The translations under genes were made by a program, and so were the position numbers. Below are positions 1 through 5,405 of a stretch of DNA of 13,498 nt, one piece after another (the first letter of the stretch is position 1; every line of letters begins with the position of its first letter). The DNA comes from an uncultured Bacilli bacterium. Lineage in GTDB: Bacteria > Bacillota_I > Bacilli_A > RF39 > UBA660. The notes beneath the pieces were generated by a model. It did not search any database. It saw only the letters and a program-made list of their open reading frames with translations, and was not told the origin of the DNA. The stretch is from positions 1 through 13,498 of the forward strand of contig CANQPR010000032.1 in assembly GCA_947625715.1 (NCBI GenBank), in the 5' to 3' direction.

Positions 1-51
1 TATAATACATAAATATTTAAGTTTTTTAATAACAAAAACTCTTTTATTCAT
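1..51 (-). CDS. Start of an unidentified gene, cut by the left window edge
   Basis: Only the first 17 codons are visible. The predicted protein begins MNKRVFVIKKLKYLCII and stays open to the window edge. The start is well supported: an ATG at 49-51 is preceded by GAGGTG with a spacing of six bases (ATACCA), and a good promoter lies upstream at 135-163. The basic, then hydrophobic, N-terminus could be the start of a membrane protein or signal peptide, but 17 residues are too few to say. It lies downstream of surface protein copy A on the same strand. I do not recognise the family. Confidence 0.6.
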   Translation of the reverse strand, partial: MNKRVFVIKKLKYLCII

Positions 52-134
52 TGGTATCACCTCGCTTCTATTTAATTATGCTTAAATAAATTTGAGGCAG
101 ACATCTCGGAAATCAAAACACTCCTTGGTGTATT

Positions 135-163
135 ATTCTAACATTATTATTTAGCCTTGTAAA
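135..163 (-). promoter_or_regulatory. Vegetative promoter for the partial left-edge gene
   Basis: On the minus strand TTTACA (158-163) and TAGAAT (135-140) are separated by exactly 17 bases. A TG dinucleotide one base before the -10 box gives an extended -10 element. Transcription would start near 128 and leave a leader of about 77 nt before the ATG at 51. That leader begins with a small ACAC/GTGT hairpin and has a possible TTTGA/TCAAA pairing. I could not match it to a known riboswitch. Confidence 0.55.
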
Positions 164-178
164 TAAGGCCTATTTTTT
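152..178. other. Imperfect hairpin after surface protein copy A
   Basis: TAGCCTT and AAGGCCTA pair with one bulged base around a short AT loop (152-172). On the plus strand it is followed by six T residues, like an intrinsic terminator, but no plus-strand gene leads into it. On the minus strand, where copy A ends at 184, there is no U tract after the stem. It may be a weak terminator for copy A. One arm overlaps the -35 box of the next promoter. Confidence 0.3.
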
Positions 179-183
179 ATTAT

Positions 184-1632
184 TTAGGTCGTTAAACGAT
201 AAGGATTAGTTTTAGTACCATAATTAGATGATAAATCTTGTTCTATTTTAACATTAGAATTTAAATATAGTGTTGGCCTTATTTCAGAGACATCATAAGT
301 ACTTGTTGTATGGACACGATTAGAAAAATAAAACACTCTAGTAACATCTGCATAATAAGGGTAAGGAATAATAGTACTTTCATTATGATTTGCAGACAAC
401 CAATCATTTAAAACACAGATTGTATTATGATTACTATCACTCCAATTAAGCATAGTCTCGTTCAAACAAGTTTGTCTTTGTTCTCCACCTACTGCATAAC
501 CATAATCTGAAGGACAGCTTAAACCAATATATCCTGGCCAACTGGGTGTTCTTGTAACATTATCATTACAAATATTGCTATAGTTACATATTTTACCTGT
601 ATTTTTACTTCTCTCTGCTTCATACATATAACTTGGTGTCATTAAGTCAATATCATTTTGTGATTGTATCGTTCCTGTGTTCCACTTTACCTTACTTACC
701 ATAGCCTTTGAATTATCATTTAAACCAATATTTCCCCAATCAGGACATGGTTTTGTTTGGTTACCAGAATCGCTATAACATGTGCCTCCTGCTTTTTTTT
801 GATAAAAGTTTTCATTTAAAACTTCCTGTATATCAGCTTCACTCCATTCATTTACTCCCAAACCACTATTTACACTGCTTGCTGATGAATCCCAACTATA
901 TTCTCCTATACTATCCCTTATTATTTTTAGGTGACTTCCTGTATTACCACTTTCATCTTCGATGTTATTCATTACTCCAATTATTCGCCACATAGAGTCA
1001 CCAGCTGAATGAATTTTTTCACAATAATTTTTATAAGATGAAGATTTACATTCTTCTGCTGTTTTAAAATCCATATAATCGCTACTTTTATAACTATATT
1101 TATAACCTCTATATACATCTTCTTCATAAAAATCATTATTAAAGTTTACATAATTGTCTGGGTCTGCTCCTACAAATCGCAAATTTTTATCAGCTGTATC
1201 GTCATAAATTAATTGACCCTCTTTTTTTTCTACTAAATCTGCTAGGGCATTATATAAGCCACTTCCACTACCTTTTTTAAAATATATATCACACTTAGTT
1301 CTACTCGTTGTTAAATTTGTCACTAAAGGAGCCCATTTTCCACTATTCCATTCAATGGAAGCTTTATTATTACATTCACTTTTCTCATATACATAACCTT
1401 CTTCTAATGTAGGAATACTAGTAACTTCTTGATTATCTTTATAAAAGGCAAACATTACATCGCCACTTCCTTCATAGATAAAGTTTCCCTCCATCACTTT
1501 GAATGATTTTTGCACTTTAAAATTGGCAAAAGTTTTTTCTAATATCATTCCACCTATTAAAAAGATGATGGCCACAGCAACAATTATTATTTTTTTACTT
1601 TTCTTTTTTTCTTTATATTGACTTAATTTCAT
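184..1632 (-). CDS. Anchored surface protein with constant N-terminus and variable C-terminal domain (copy A)
   Basis: This 482-residue protein has a Lys-rich cytoplasmic start (residues 1-14), one hydrophobic segment (about 15-35) and a long exterior part. The topology is N-in, and there is no lipobox. Residues 36-120 form a small domain with C87 and C114. A Gly/Ser linker (121-125) leads to a C-terminal domain containing WRIIGV (from 215), several Cys residues, Trp-rich blocks and a final RPTLYLNS...NPYRL signature (about 452-480). That signature resembles DUF6273-like or lectin-like exterior domains of gut Bacillota, but this is recall and unverified. Codons 1-86 are identical in DNA to copy B at 11542-12993, while later regions diverge strongly in blocks. 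The promoter carries a ten-G spacer and the SD sits in an inverted repeat. I infer surface display and variable expression; the ligand is unknown. Confidence 0.8.
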   Translation of the reverse strand: MKLSQYKEKKKSKKIIIVAVAIIFLIGGMILEKTFANFKVQKSFKVMEGNFIYEGSGDVMFAFYKDNQEVTSIPTLEEGYVYEKSECNNKASIEWNSGKWAPLVTNLTTSRTKCDIYFKKGSGSGLYNALADLVEKKEGQLIYDDTADKNLRFVGADPDNYVNFNNDFYEEDVYRGYKYSYKSSDYMDFKTAEECKSSSYKNYCEKIHSAGDSMWRIIGVMNNIEDESGNTGSHLKIIRDSIGEYSWDSSASSVNSGLGVNEWSEADIQEVLNENFYQKKAGGTCYSDSGNQTKPCPDWGNIGLNDNSKAMVSKVKWNTGTIQSQNDIDLMTPSYMYEAERSKNTGKICNYSNICNDNVTRTPSWPGYIGLSCPSDYGYAVGGEQRQTCLNETMLNWSDSNHNTICVLNDWLSANHNESTIIPYPYYADVTRVFYFSNRVHTTSTYDVSEIRPTLYLNSNVKIEQDLSSNYGTKTNPYRLTT

Positions 1633-1633
1633 A

Positions 1634-1666
1634 AATAAAAGAAGACCTCCCGTATCTTCTTTTATT
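1634..1666. repeat. 12-bp perfect inverted repeat enclosing the SD of copy A
   Basis: The arms AATAAAAGAAGA (1634-1645) and TCTTCTTTTATT (1655-1666) are perfect complements around a nine-base loop. On the gene strand the loop reads TACGGGAGG and holds the ribosome-binding site. The SD is 13 bases from the ATG, unusually far, and the 3' arm fills that gap, so folding would both expose the SD in the loop and shorten the distance. The arm also overlaps the proximal -10 box, so the amount of stem present in the RNA depends on the start site used. Confidence 0.75.
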
Positions 1667-1694
1667 ATATTATATAATACCCCCCCCCCGTCAA
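1664..1694 (-). promoter_or_regulatory. Promoter of copy A with a ten-G tract in the spacer (probable phase-variation switch)
   Basis: The minus strand has TTGACG (1689-1694) as -35 box. A run of ten G residues (1680-1689, sharing one base with the -35 box) follows, then two overlapping TATAAT boxes at 1669-1674 and 1664-1669. The spacers are 14 and 19 bases, neither at the optimum of 17. An A/T-rich stretch resembling an UP element lies upstream of the -35 box. Gain or loss of G residues would shift both spacings. I saw no other G or C run this long in the window outside its duplicate at 13041-13050. Confidence 0.75.
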
Positions 1695-1716
1695 CGGTTT
1701 TAACTTAATTTTTTTC

Positions 1717-1995
1717 CTATTTTTTAGGGTTTAAATAATATTTACTTTTTTTAAATATTATTGTTTTATCTTGAATCATCATTAATAAATAGGGATTTTT
1801 AATTATTTCTTTGGGTAAATCTTTGGCTTTTACTCCCCTATCTAAATTAGTAATATTATTATCTTGAAAATATTTTATGATGTTTTCTTTTGATAAAGAT
1901 GTTTTATCATTTTGGTATTTATTTTTCATGAAAATAATATATATAATTCCTAATAGACATATAAGAGGAATTATCATTTTTAATATTTTAAGCAT
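1717..1995 (-). CDS. Small single-pass membrane protein, unknown function (copy A)
   Basis: This 92-residue protein starts with a hydrophobic segment at about residues 6-23, flanked by Lys on both sides. A charged, probably exterior part follows, including the segment RGVKAKDLPKEIIKNPYLLM. The start is supported by AGGAGA five to six bases before the ATG. The gene ends 85 bases before the surface protein start, and its 3' side borders the phase-variable promoter. It is identical to the copy at 13078-13356 in DNA as well as protein. Constant pairing with the surface protein suggests a related role, for example in export or anchoring, but this is inference from position only. I do not recognise the family. 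Confidence 0.7.
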   Translation of the reverse strand: MLKILKMIIPLICLLGIIYIIFMKNKYQNDKTSLSKENIIKYFQDNNITNLDRGVKAKDLPKEIIKNPYLLMMIQDKTIIFKKSKYYLNPKK

Positions 1996-2024
1996 TTTAC
2001 TCTCCTATTATCTTATTTTTTATG

Positions 2025-2052
2025 AAATAAAAACTAGATGTATAAATCTAGT
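2025..2052 (-). terminator. Intrinsic terminator after tRNA-Met
   Basis: A seven-base-pair stem ACTAGAT/ATCTAGT (2033-2039 with 2046-2052) has a six-base loop and is followed on the minus strand by a T-rich run. It lies 11 bases past the tRNA 3' end. The 92-residue gene downstream would need readthrough or its own weak promoter, which I could not identify. Confidence 0.6.
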
Positions 2053-2063
2053 AATAATCATTT

Positions 2064-2140
2064 TGGTAGCGAGAGAGGGGATCGAACCCCCGACCTATCG
2101 GGTATGAACCGATCGCTCTAGCCAGCTGAGCTATCTCGCC
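2064..2140 (-). tRNA. Elongator tRNA-Met (anticodon CAT)
   Basis: This 77-nt cloverleaf includes an encoded CCA at 2064-2066. The acceptor stem GGCGAGA pairs with TCTCGCT, with a G-U pair at 1-72. The D arm is TAGCTCAGCTGG, and the anticodon stem ATCGG/CCGAT carries the loop TTCATAC. The T arm contains GGTTCGATCC. The pattern closely follows the Bacillus elongator tRNA-Met as I remember it, and it lacks the G-C-rich anticodon stem of an initiator. A CAT-reading tRNA-Ile cannot be fully excluded. It lies inside the 765-bp repeat, so a second gene exists at 13425. Confidence 0.93.
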
Positions 2141-2160
2141 ATATTTCTTGAAGCAAATTA

Positions 2161-2189
2161 ATAATATCATATTTATTTTTTTTTATCAA
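2161..2189 (-). promoter_or_regulatory. Promoter of tRNA-Met
   Basis: TTGATA (2184-2189) and TATTAT (2161-2166) are separated by 17 bases, and TGA precedes the -10 box (extended -10). The expected start near 2154 is about 14 bases before the mature tRNA 5' end. Confidence 0.65.
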
Positions 2190-2195
2190 TAGTTT

Positions 2196-2684
2196 TTACT
2201 TTAAAAAACTACTAATATGAACAGTGGAATAAGAAGAATTATTTTCAATATAATCTAAAATCTCTACTGTATCATCAATCATAACAAATTGATAATTTTC
2301 TAATTGCGGGTAATTTTTCTGAATATTTTTAATAACAGTTAATTTTTCAGCATTTTTAGTAATTCCATAAACATGTTGAGGATTTATTTGATAATATTTT
2401 GATAAAAATGCTTTTTTTTGGTTGGTTTCTTCTTCATTCATTACTCTTGTTGCAACATATACTTGGTCTTTATTTTTGGTTTGTAAAAATTTTTGCATAA
2501 TACTTAAGGGTTTAACGTTTTTATACACATCATTTTCTAAAACATATTTAGCCCATTTATCATCTTCTGTTATTTTATAGTGATTATATTTACCATATTC
2601 AATGCTTGCTAAAACACCATCAACATCAAAGATGTAAATTGTTTTGTCATCATTAAATAATTTAGTAATTTCAGATGTATCCAT
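2196..2684 (-). CDS. Small HAD-superfamily hydrolase
   Basis: In this 162-residue protein, numbered from the preferred start, the HAD motifs appear in order. Motif I is DVDGVL (D20 nucleophile and D22). Motif II is the Thr in VATR (T79). A Lys near 109-113 may be motif III, and motif IV is the acidic pair D136-D137 in MIDDT. The cap is short or absent. These features suggest a phosphatase or nucleotidase, but the substrate is not evident. The upstream ATG at 2700-2702 is in frame but has no SD, whereas the ATG at 2682-2684 has GAAGGA six bases before it, so I chose the latter. The gene starts only 27 bases after tRNA-Arg with no terminator between them and is probably co-transcribed with it. 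Confidence 0.8.
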   Translation of the reverse strand: MDTSEITKLFNDDKTIYIFDVDGVLASIEYGKYNHYKITEDDKWAKYVLENDVYKNVKPLSIMQKFLQTKNKDQVYVATRVMNEEETNQKKAFLSKYYQINPQHVYGITKNAEKLTVIKNIQKNYPQLENYQFVMIDDTVEILDYIENNSSYSTVHISSFLK

Positions 2685-2711
2685 ATATATTCCTTCAATC
2701 ATTATTTTTTA

Positions 2712-2788
2712 TGGTGTTCTAGAAGGGAGTTGAACCCATGACCTTTGGCTTCGGAGGCCAACGCTCTATCCAACTGAGCTACTAGAAC
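2712..2788 (-). tRNA. tRNA-Arg (anticodon CCG)
   Basis: This 77-nt cloverleaf includes an encoded CCA at 2712-2714. The acceptor stem GTTCTAG/CTAGAAC is perfect. The D arm is TAGCTCAGTTGG, and the anticodon stem TTGGC/GCCAA carries the loop CTCCGAA, giving CCG, which reads the Arg codon CGG. The T arm contains GGTTCAACTCC. A dedicated tRNA for a GC-rich codon is kept in this AT-rich genome. Confidence 0.93.
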
Positions 2789-2796
2789 ATGTGAAA

Positions 2797-2805
2797 ATTA
2801 TATCA
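2797..2805 (-). promoter_or_regulatory. Extended -10 promoter of tRNA-Arg and the HAD gene
   Basis: TGATATAAT on the minus strand is a perfect extended -10 element ending about nine bases before the tRNA 5' end. No good -35 box is visible, because the upstream sequence is the T tract of the rseP terminator. Confidence 0.5.
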
Positions 2806-2815
2806 TTATTATTTT

Positions 2816-2857
2816 AAAAAAAAAAGATATTCTTTAAAATAAAACAAGAATATCTTT
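2816..2857 (-). terminator. Intrinsic terminator of cdsA-rseP, overlapping the rseP stop codon
   Basis: A perfect 12-bp stem, AAAGATATTCTT with AAGAATATCTTT (2846-2857 and 2823-2834), is followed on the minus strand by a run of about ten T residues (2816-2825). The 5' arm lies inside the last codons of rseP. Confidence 0.8.
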
Positions 2858-3883
2858 GATAGTTATGTATACCATTAGAAGCATTAATAAAGCCATACCG
2901 ACTAAATTGCAAATATTTTCAAATTTAAGATTTACCGGACTACCCTTTATTTTTTCAATTATCATAAACATGATATGTCCTCCATCAAAAGCTGGGAATG
3001 GTAATATATTGATGAAGCCAACATTGATACATAAAAAGGCTGTAATATATATGATTTGCATGATACCATATTGTAGTGATGAGTCTATTACTTCATAAAT
3101 ACCTACTGGACCAGATAAATTATTAATTGATAATTTACCTGTAATTAAACCTTTTACAGTAATAGCCATGCTATGAATAACATTTTTAAATTTGACAAAA
3201 GCATATTTTATACTGGCGAAGAAGCCTTTTTCTTCGTTGACATTCATTTGAATACCAAAGACATTGCGTTCATTTCCTTTTTCGTCTTTGACAATGTCAG
3301 GAACAATTTCGATAGTTTCTTTTTGTCCATTTTCATGAATAACATCAAAAGTATAAGTATTATTAACAACTTTGTAATATAAGTATATTTGACCAACATC
3401 CCAATTACTTACCTTATGGTTATTAATAGCAACGATTTCATCTTTATCTTTGATTCCGGCTTTCATGGCTGCTGAATTTTCTTCAACTTTTAATACTTGA
3501 TTAGTTGTATTGTTACTGCCCCATATTAAAGCTAAGAAAAATAATAAAACTAATGCTAGCAAAAAATTATTTATAACCCCTGCTGATAATATTCCTAAGC
3601 GTTGATACCAAGGGCGATTACATAAAAATTTTTCTTTAGGTATTTCTTGATCATCTTCATAAACTTCGCCTGCCATTTGTACAAAACCACCAATTGGTAA
3701 AGCTCTAATATTATAGTTAATATTATCTTTTCCTTTATGAGAAAAAATAACCGGTCCCATACCAATTGAAAATTCATAAATGAAAACTCCTGATTTTTTA
3801 GCCCAAATAAAGTGACCAAATTCATGAACAAGAATTATAATTCCTAAAATTAATATAAATAATAATAAACTAAGTATCCACAT
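2834..3883 (-). CDS. rseP: Site-2 intramembrane zinc metalloprotease RseP (RasP)
   Basis: This 349-residue member of peptidase family M50 cleaves membrane segments of anti-sigma factors and leftover signal peptides. The zinc motif HEFGH is at residues 20-24 in the first membrane helix, and the second conserved site, FPAFDGG with D300, is near the C-terminal helices. A PDZ domain lies at about 128-190. Predicted membrane segments are near 2-20, 97-120, 275-298 and 325-345. Length is typical of the Bacillota form, which has one PDZ domain. The start has GAGGAGG eight bases before the ATG, and this SD overlaps the TGA stop of cdsA, so the two are translated in tandem. In many Bacillota dxr lies between cdsA and rseP, but here it does not. 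Confidence 0.95.
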   Translation of the reverse strand: MWILSLLLFILILGIIILVHEFGHFIWAKKSGVFIYEFSIGMGPVIFSHKGKDNINYNIRALPIGGFVQMAGEVYEDDQEIPKEKFLCNRPWYQRLGILSAGVINNFLLALVLLFFLALIWGSNNTTNQVLKVEENSAAMKAGIKDKDEIVAINNHKVSNWDVGQIYLYYKVVNNTYTFDVIHENGQKETIEIVPDIVKDEKGNERNVFGIQMNVNEEKGFFASIKYAFVKFKNVIHSMAITVKGLITGKLSINNLSGPVGIYEVIDSSLQYGIMQIIYITAFLCINVGFINILPFPAFDGGHIMFMIIEKIKGSPVNLKFENICNLVGMALLMLLMVYITIKDILVLF

Positions 3884-3896
3884 TTTTTATTCCTCC

Positions 3897-4694
3897 TCAT
3901 ATAAATTTTATCATAATTATATAAACTAGTAAAACAATAATAAAACTATCTATCCGATCTAAGACTCCACCATGACCAGGGATTAAATTAGAAAAGTCTT
4001 TAATATCATTTTCTCTTTTAATTTTACTAAAAATTAAATCCCCTATTTGCCCAAATAAACTAAGAATTAAGCTCATGAAAAATGGAACATAAAAATTCTT
4101 ACTCGAAATTGTAAAATAGTAGTAAATACCACCAATGATAGTTGCACATAATAAGCCTCCTATAAAACCCTCAATAGTTTTATGAGGACTAATTTTGGGA
4201 GCCAGTTTTTTCTTACCTATTAAAGAGCCGATTAAATAAGCAAATGTATCCGTTATAATGGGAATTAAAATAAGATAAATTAAGACTAATAAACTACTTT
4301 TCCTAATTAAAATTAAGGAATTAAAAGTTATGCCTAAGAATATGACACTGCCAAATAAATACATAGCATCACTAGTTAAATAAGTATTTTCTTTATTTAC
4401 AATAAGCGTTGGTAATAAATAACCAATAAGCATTAGGATTAATAATCTTTGACTTATACCATAGGAAAAAGCATGTCCTTGATATTCATAAAAAACTAAG
4501 ATAACCAACATTAAAACACTGTATAAGATTAAACCACTTGGAATTTTATGATGACTATTTTTTAAATCAATTAATTCTTTTAATGATAAAACGGCTAGTA
4601 GTCCTACGGCAATGGAAAAAACTTTTTTACCGGCATAAATGATGGGAACTACAAGTAGTATCATGAAAATAGCACTTATGATTCTTTTTTGCAT
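3897..4694 (-). CDS. cdsA: Phosphatidate cytidylyltransferase (CDP-diacylglycerol synthase)
   Basis: This enzyme makes CDP-diacylglycerol from phosphatidic acid and CTP at the membrane, the branch point to phosphatidylglycerol and cardiolipin. The protein is mostly hydrophobic, with about seven to eight predicted helices. The full family signature is present at about residues 223-249: S-x-I-K-R, K-D, then PGHGGVLDRID with its metal-binding aspartates. I prefer the ATG at 4692-4694 (265 residues), which has AGGTG six bases upstream, over the in-frame GTG at 4701-4703, which has no SD. The gene has its own promoter 24 bases upstream and forms an operon with rseP. Confidence 0.95.
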   Translation of the reverse strand: MQKRIISAIFMILLVVPIIYAGKKVFSIAVGLLAVLSLKELIDLKNSHHKIPSGLILYSVLMLVILVFYEYQGHAFSYGISQRLLILMLIGYLLPTLIVNKENTYLTSDAMYLFGSVIFLGITFNSLILIRKSSLLVLIYLILIPIITDTFAYLIGSLIGKKKLAPKISPHKTIEGFIGGLLCATIIGGIYYYFTISSKNFYVPFFMSLILSLFGQIGDLIFSKIKRENDIKDFSNLIPGHGGVLDRIDSFIIVLLVYIIMIKFI

Positions 4695-4717
4695 ATACTT
4701 CACCTACATCTAATAAA

Positions 4718-4746
4718 AGTATACTATCTCTGTTTAATTTATGCAA
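4718..4746 (-). promoter_or_regulatory. Promoter of the cdsA-rseP operon
   Basis: TTGCAT (4741-4746) and TATACT (4718-4723) are separated by exactly 17 bases. Transcription would start near 4711, giving a short leader of about 17 nt. Confidence 0.75.
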
Positions 4747-4770
4747 GAAGGCTTGTAATTAATACTATTA

Positions 4771-4799
4771 AAAAAACATGAGTTTTACTTCATGCTTTA
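4771..4799 (-). terminator. Intrinsic terminator of rpsP-khpA
   Basis: On the minus strand AAAGCATGA and TCATGTTT pair (one G-U) around a short loop, followed by a T run. The 5' arm overlaps the khpA stop codon (4797-4799). Confidence 0.75.
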
Positions 4800-5045
4800 A
4801 AAAGAATCAAAGTTTATTTTTATTTTCCCTAATTTATTTATATAAGCATATGCTAAAATTAGGGTTCTAATACTTGTGGCATTTTTACCATTTTTACCTA
4901 TAACAATTTTCATATCATCTAAAGGCACTAAAATATCCATAATTAAGCTTTCATCTTCTACTTTGTAACTACTTACTTTAACTAAGTCAGGTTCTTTACA
5001 AATACTTTTTACTAAGAATTCAGCATATTGATTAACATCTTTCAT
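4797..5045 (-). CDS. khpA: KH-domain RNA-binding protein KhpA (YlqC family)
   Basis: This 82-residue protein is a single KH domain. The nucleic-acid-binding GxxG loop is GKNG at residues 50-53 within VIGKNGKNATSIR. KhpA family proteins bind RNA, often as a heterodimer with KhpB/Jag, and affect cell division and envelope growth. The start codon shares one base with the rpsP stop (TAATG), indicating coupled translation. The rpsP-khpA order is standard in Bacillota. The usual next genes, rimM and trmD, are absent and a terminator follows instead. Confidence 0.93.
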   Translation of the reverse strand: MKDVNQYAEFLVKSICKEPDLVKVSSYKVEDESLIMDILVPLDDMKIVIGKNGKNATSIRTLILAYAYINKLGKIKINFDSF

Positions 5046-5320
5046 TATTTACCACTCTTCTTTGATTCAGAAAATTTTTTCATAATTCCTTGTTTACTTA
5101 AAATATTGCGAACAGTATCAGTTGGAATAGCTCCTTTTTCTAACCAGTAAAGAGCTTTTTGTTCATCAACTTTTACTTTACTAGCATCTTTTATAGGGTC
5201 ATAATATCCTACAATTTCTAAGAAACGACCATCTCTTTTGCTTCTTGAATCAGCCGCAATAATACGATAAAAAGGTTTGGCTTTTGAACCCATTCTTTTT
5301 AATCTAAGTTTAACAGCCAT
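5045..5320 (-). CDS. rpsP: Small ribosomal subunit protein bS16
   Basis: This 91-residue protein has the bS16 N-terminus MAVKLRLKRMGSKAKPFYRI, then the conserved AADSRSKRDGRFLEIVGYYDP. A basic tail ends the protein. The length is normal for the family. The ATG has AAAGGAGG nine bases upstream. It is the first gene of a two-gene unit with khpA and has a strong promoter of its own at 5347-5376. Confidence 0.98.
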   Translation of the reverse strand: MAVKLRLKRMGSKAKPFYRIIAADSRSKRDGRFLEIVGYYDPIKDASKVKVDEQKALYWLEKGAIPTDTVRNILSKQGIMKKFSESKKSGK

Positions 5321-5346
5321 TTATACTTCCCTCCTTTGTTTTCTAT

Positions 5347-5376
5347 ATAATATCAAACAAAGTATATGCTTGTCAA
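5347..5376 (-). promoter_or_regulatory. Promoter of rpsP-khpA
   Basis: A perfect TTGACA (5371-5376) and TATTAT (5347-5352) are separated by 18 bases, with TGA before the -10 box (extended -10). The -35 box forms part of one arm of the inverted repeat at 5368-5395. Confidence 0.75.
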
Positions 5377-5395
5377 CCTAAAAATATTGACAAGC
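5368..5395. repeat. 9-bp inverted repeat between cotE and rpsP containing the rpsP -35 box
   Basis: GCTTGTCAA (5368-5376) and TTGACAAGC (5387-5395) pair perfectly around a ten-base AT-rich loop. It starts 11 bases after the cotE stop and has no U tract. It may be an mRNA-end hairpin for cotE, an operator over the rpsP promoter, or both. Confidence 0.55.
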
Positions 5396-5405
5396 TTTAA
5401 GGGTA

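Larger units (their letters stand above)
1373..2137. repeat. 765-bp perfect direct repeat, left copy
   Basis: Every base matches 12734-13498 (offset 11361). The repeat spans codons 1-86 of the surface protein, the inverted repeat, the G-tract promoter, the 92-residue gene, a terminator and all but three bases of tRNA-Met. The first mismatch is at 1372 (A against G), after which differences increase. The right limit of the identity lies outside the window. Confidence 0.95.

Noticed and set aside
708..995. Plus-strand open frame inside surface copy A
   Set aside because: It lies antisense to a well-supported gene and lacks a plausible SD, so it is a shadow frame. The same holds for the plus-strand frames near 2856, 3173, 5366 and 6421, and for the minus-strand out-of-frame ones near 3595 and 9388.
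781..1225. T runs of about eight inside the surface protein genes as frameshift switches
   Set aside because: Such runs are common in this AT-rich sequence and both genes are intact. The promoter G tract is a far stronger candidate.
184..1632. Diversity-generating retroelement acting on the variable domain
   Set aside because: No reverse transcriptase or template repeat is visible, and differences between copies are block-like and not confined to adenine positions.
1877..2107. Plus-strand open frame ending in VAREGIEPPTYRV (also at 13238-13468)
   Set aside because: Its end is the reverse complement of tRNA-Met, a well-known false protein produced by translating a tRNA gene on the wrong strand.
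4692..4703. GTG at 4701-4703 as the cdsA start
   Set aside because: It has no SD, while the ATG at 4692-4694 has AGGTG at proper distance.
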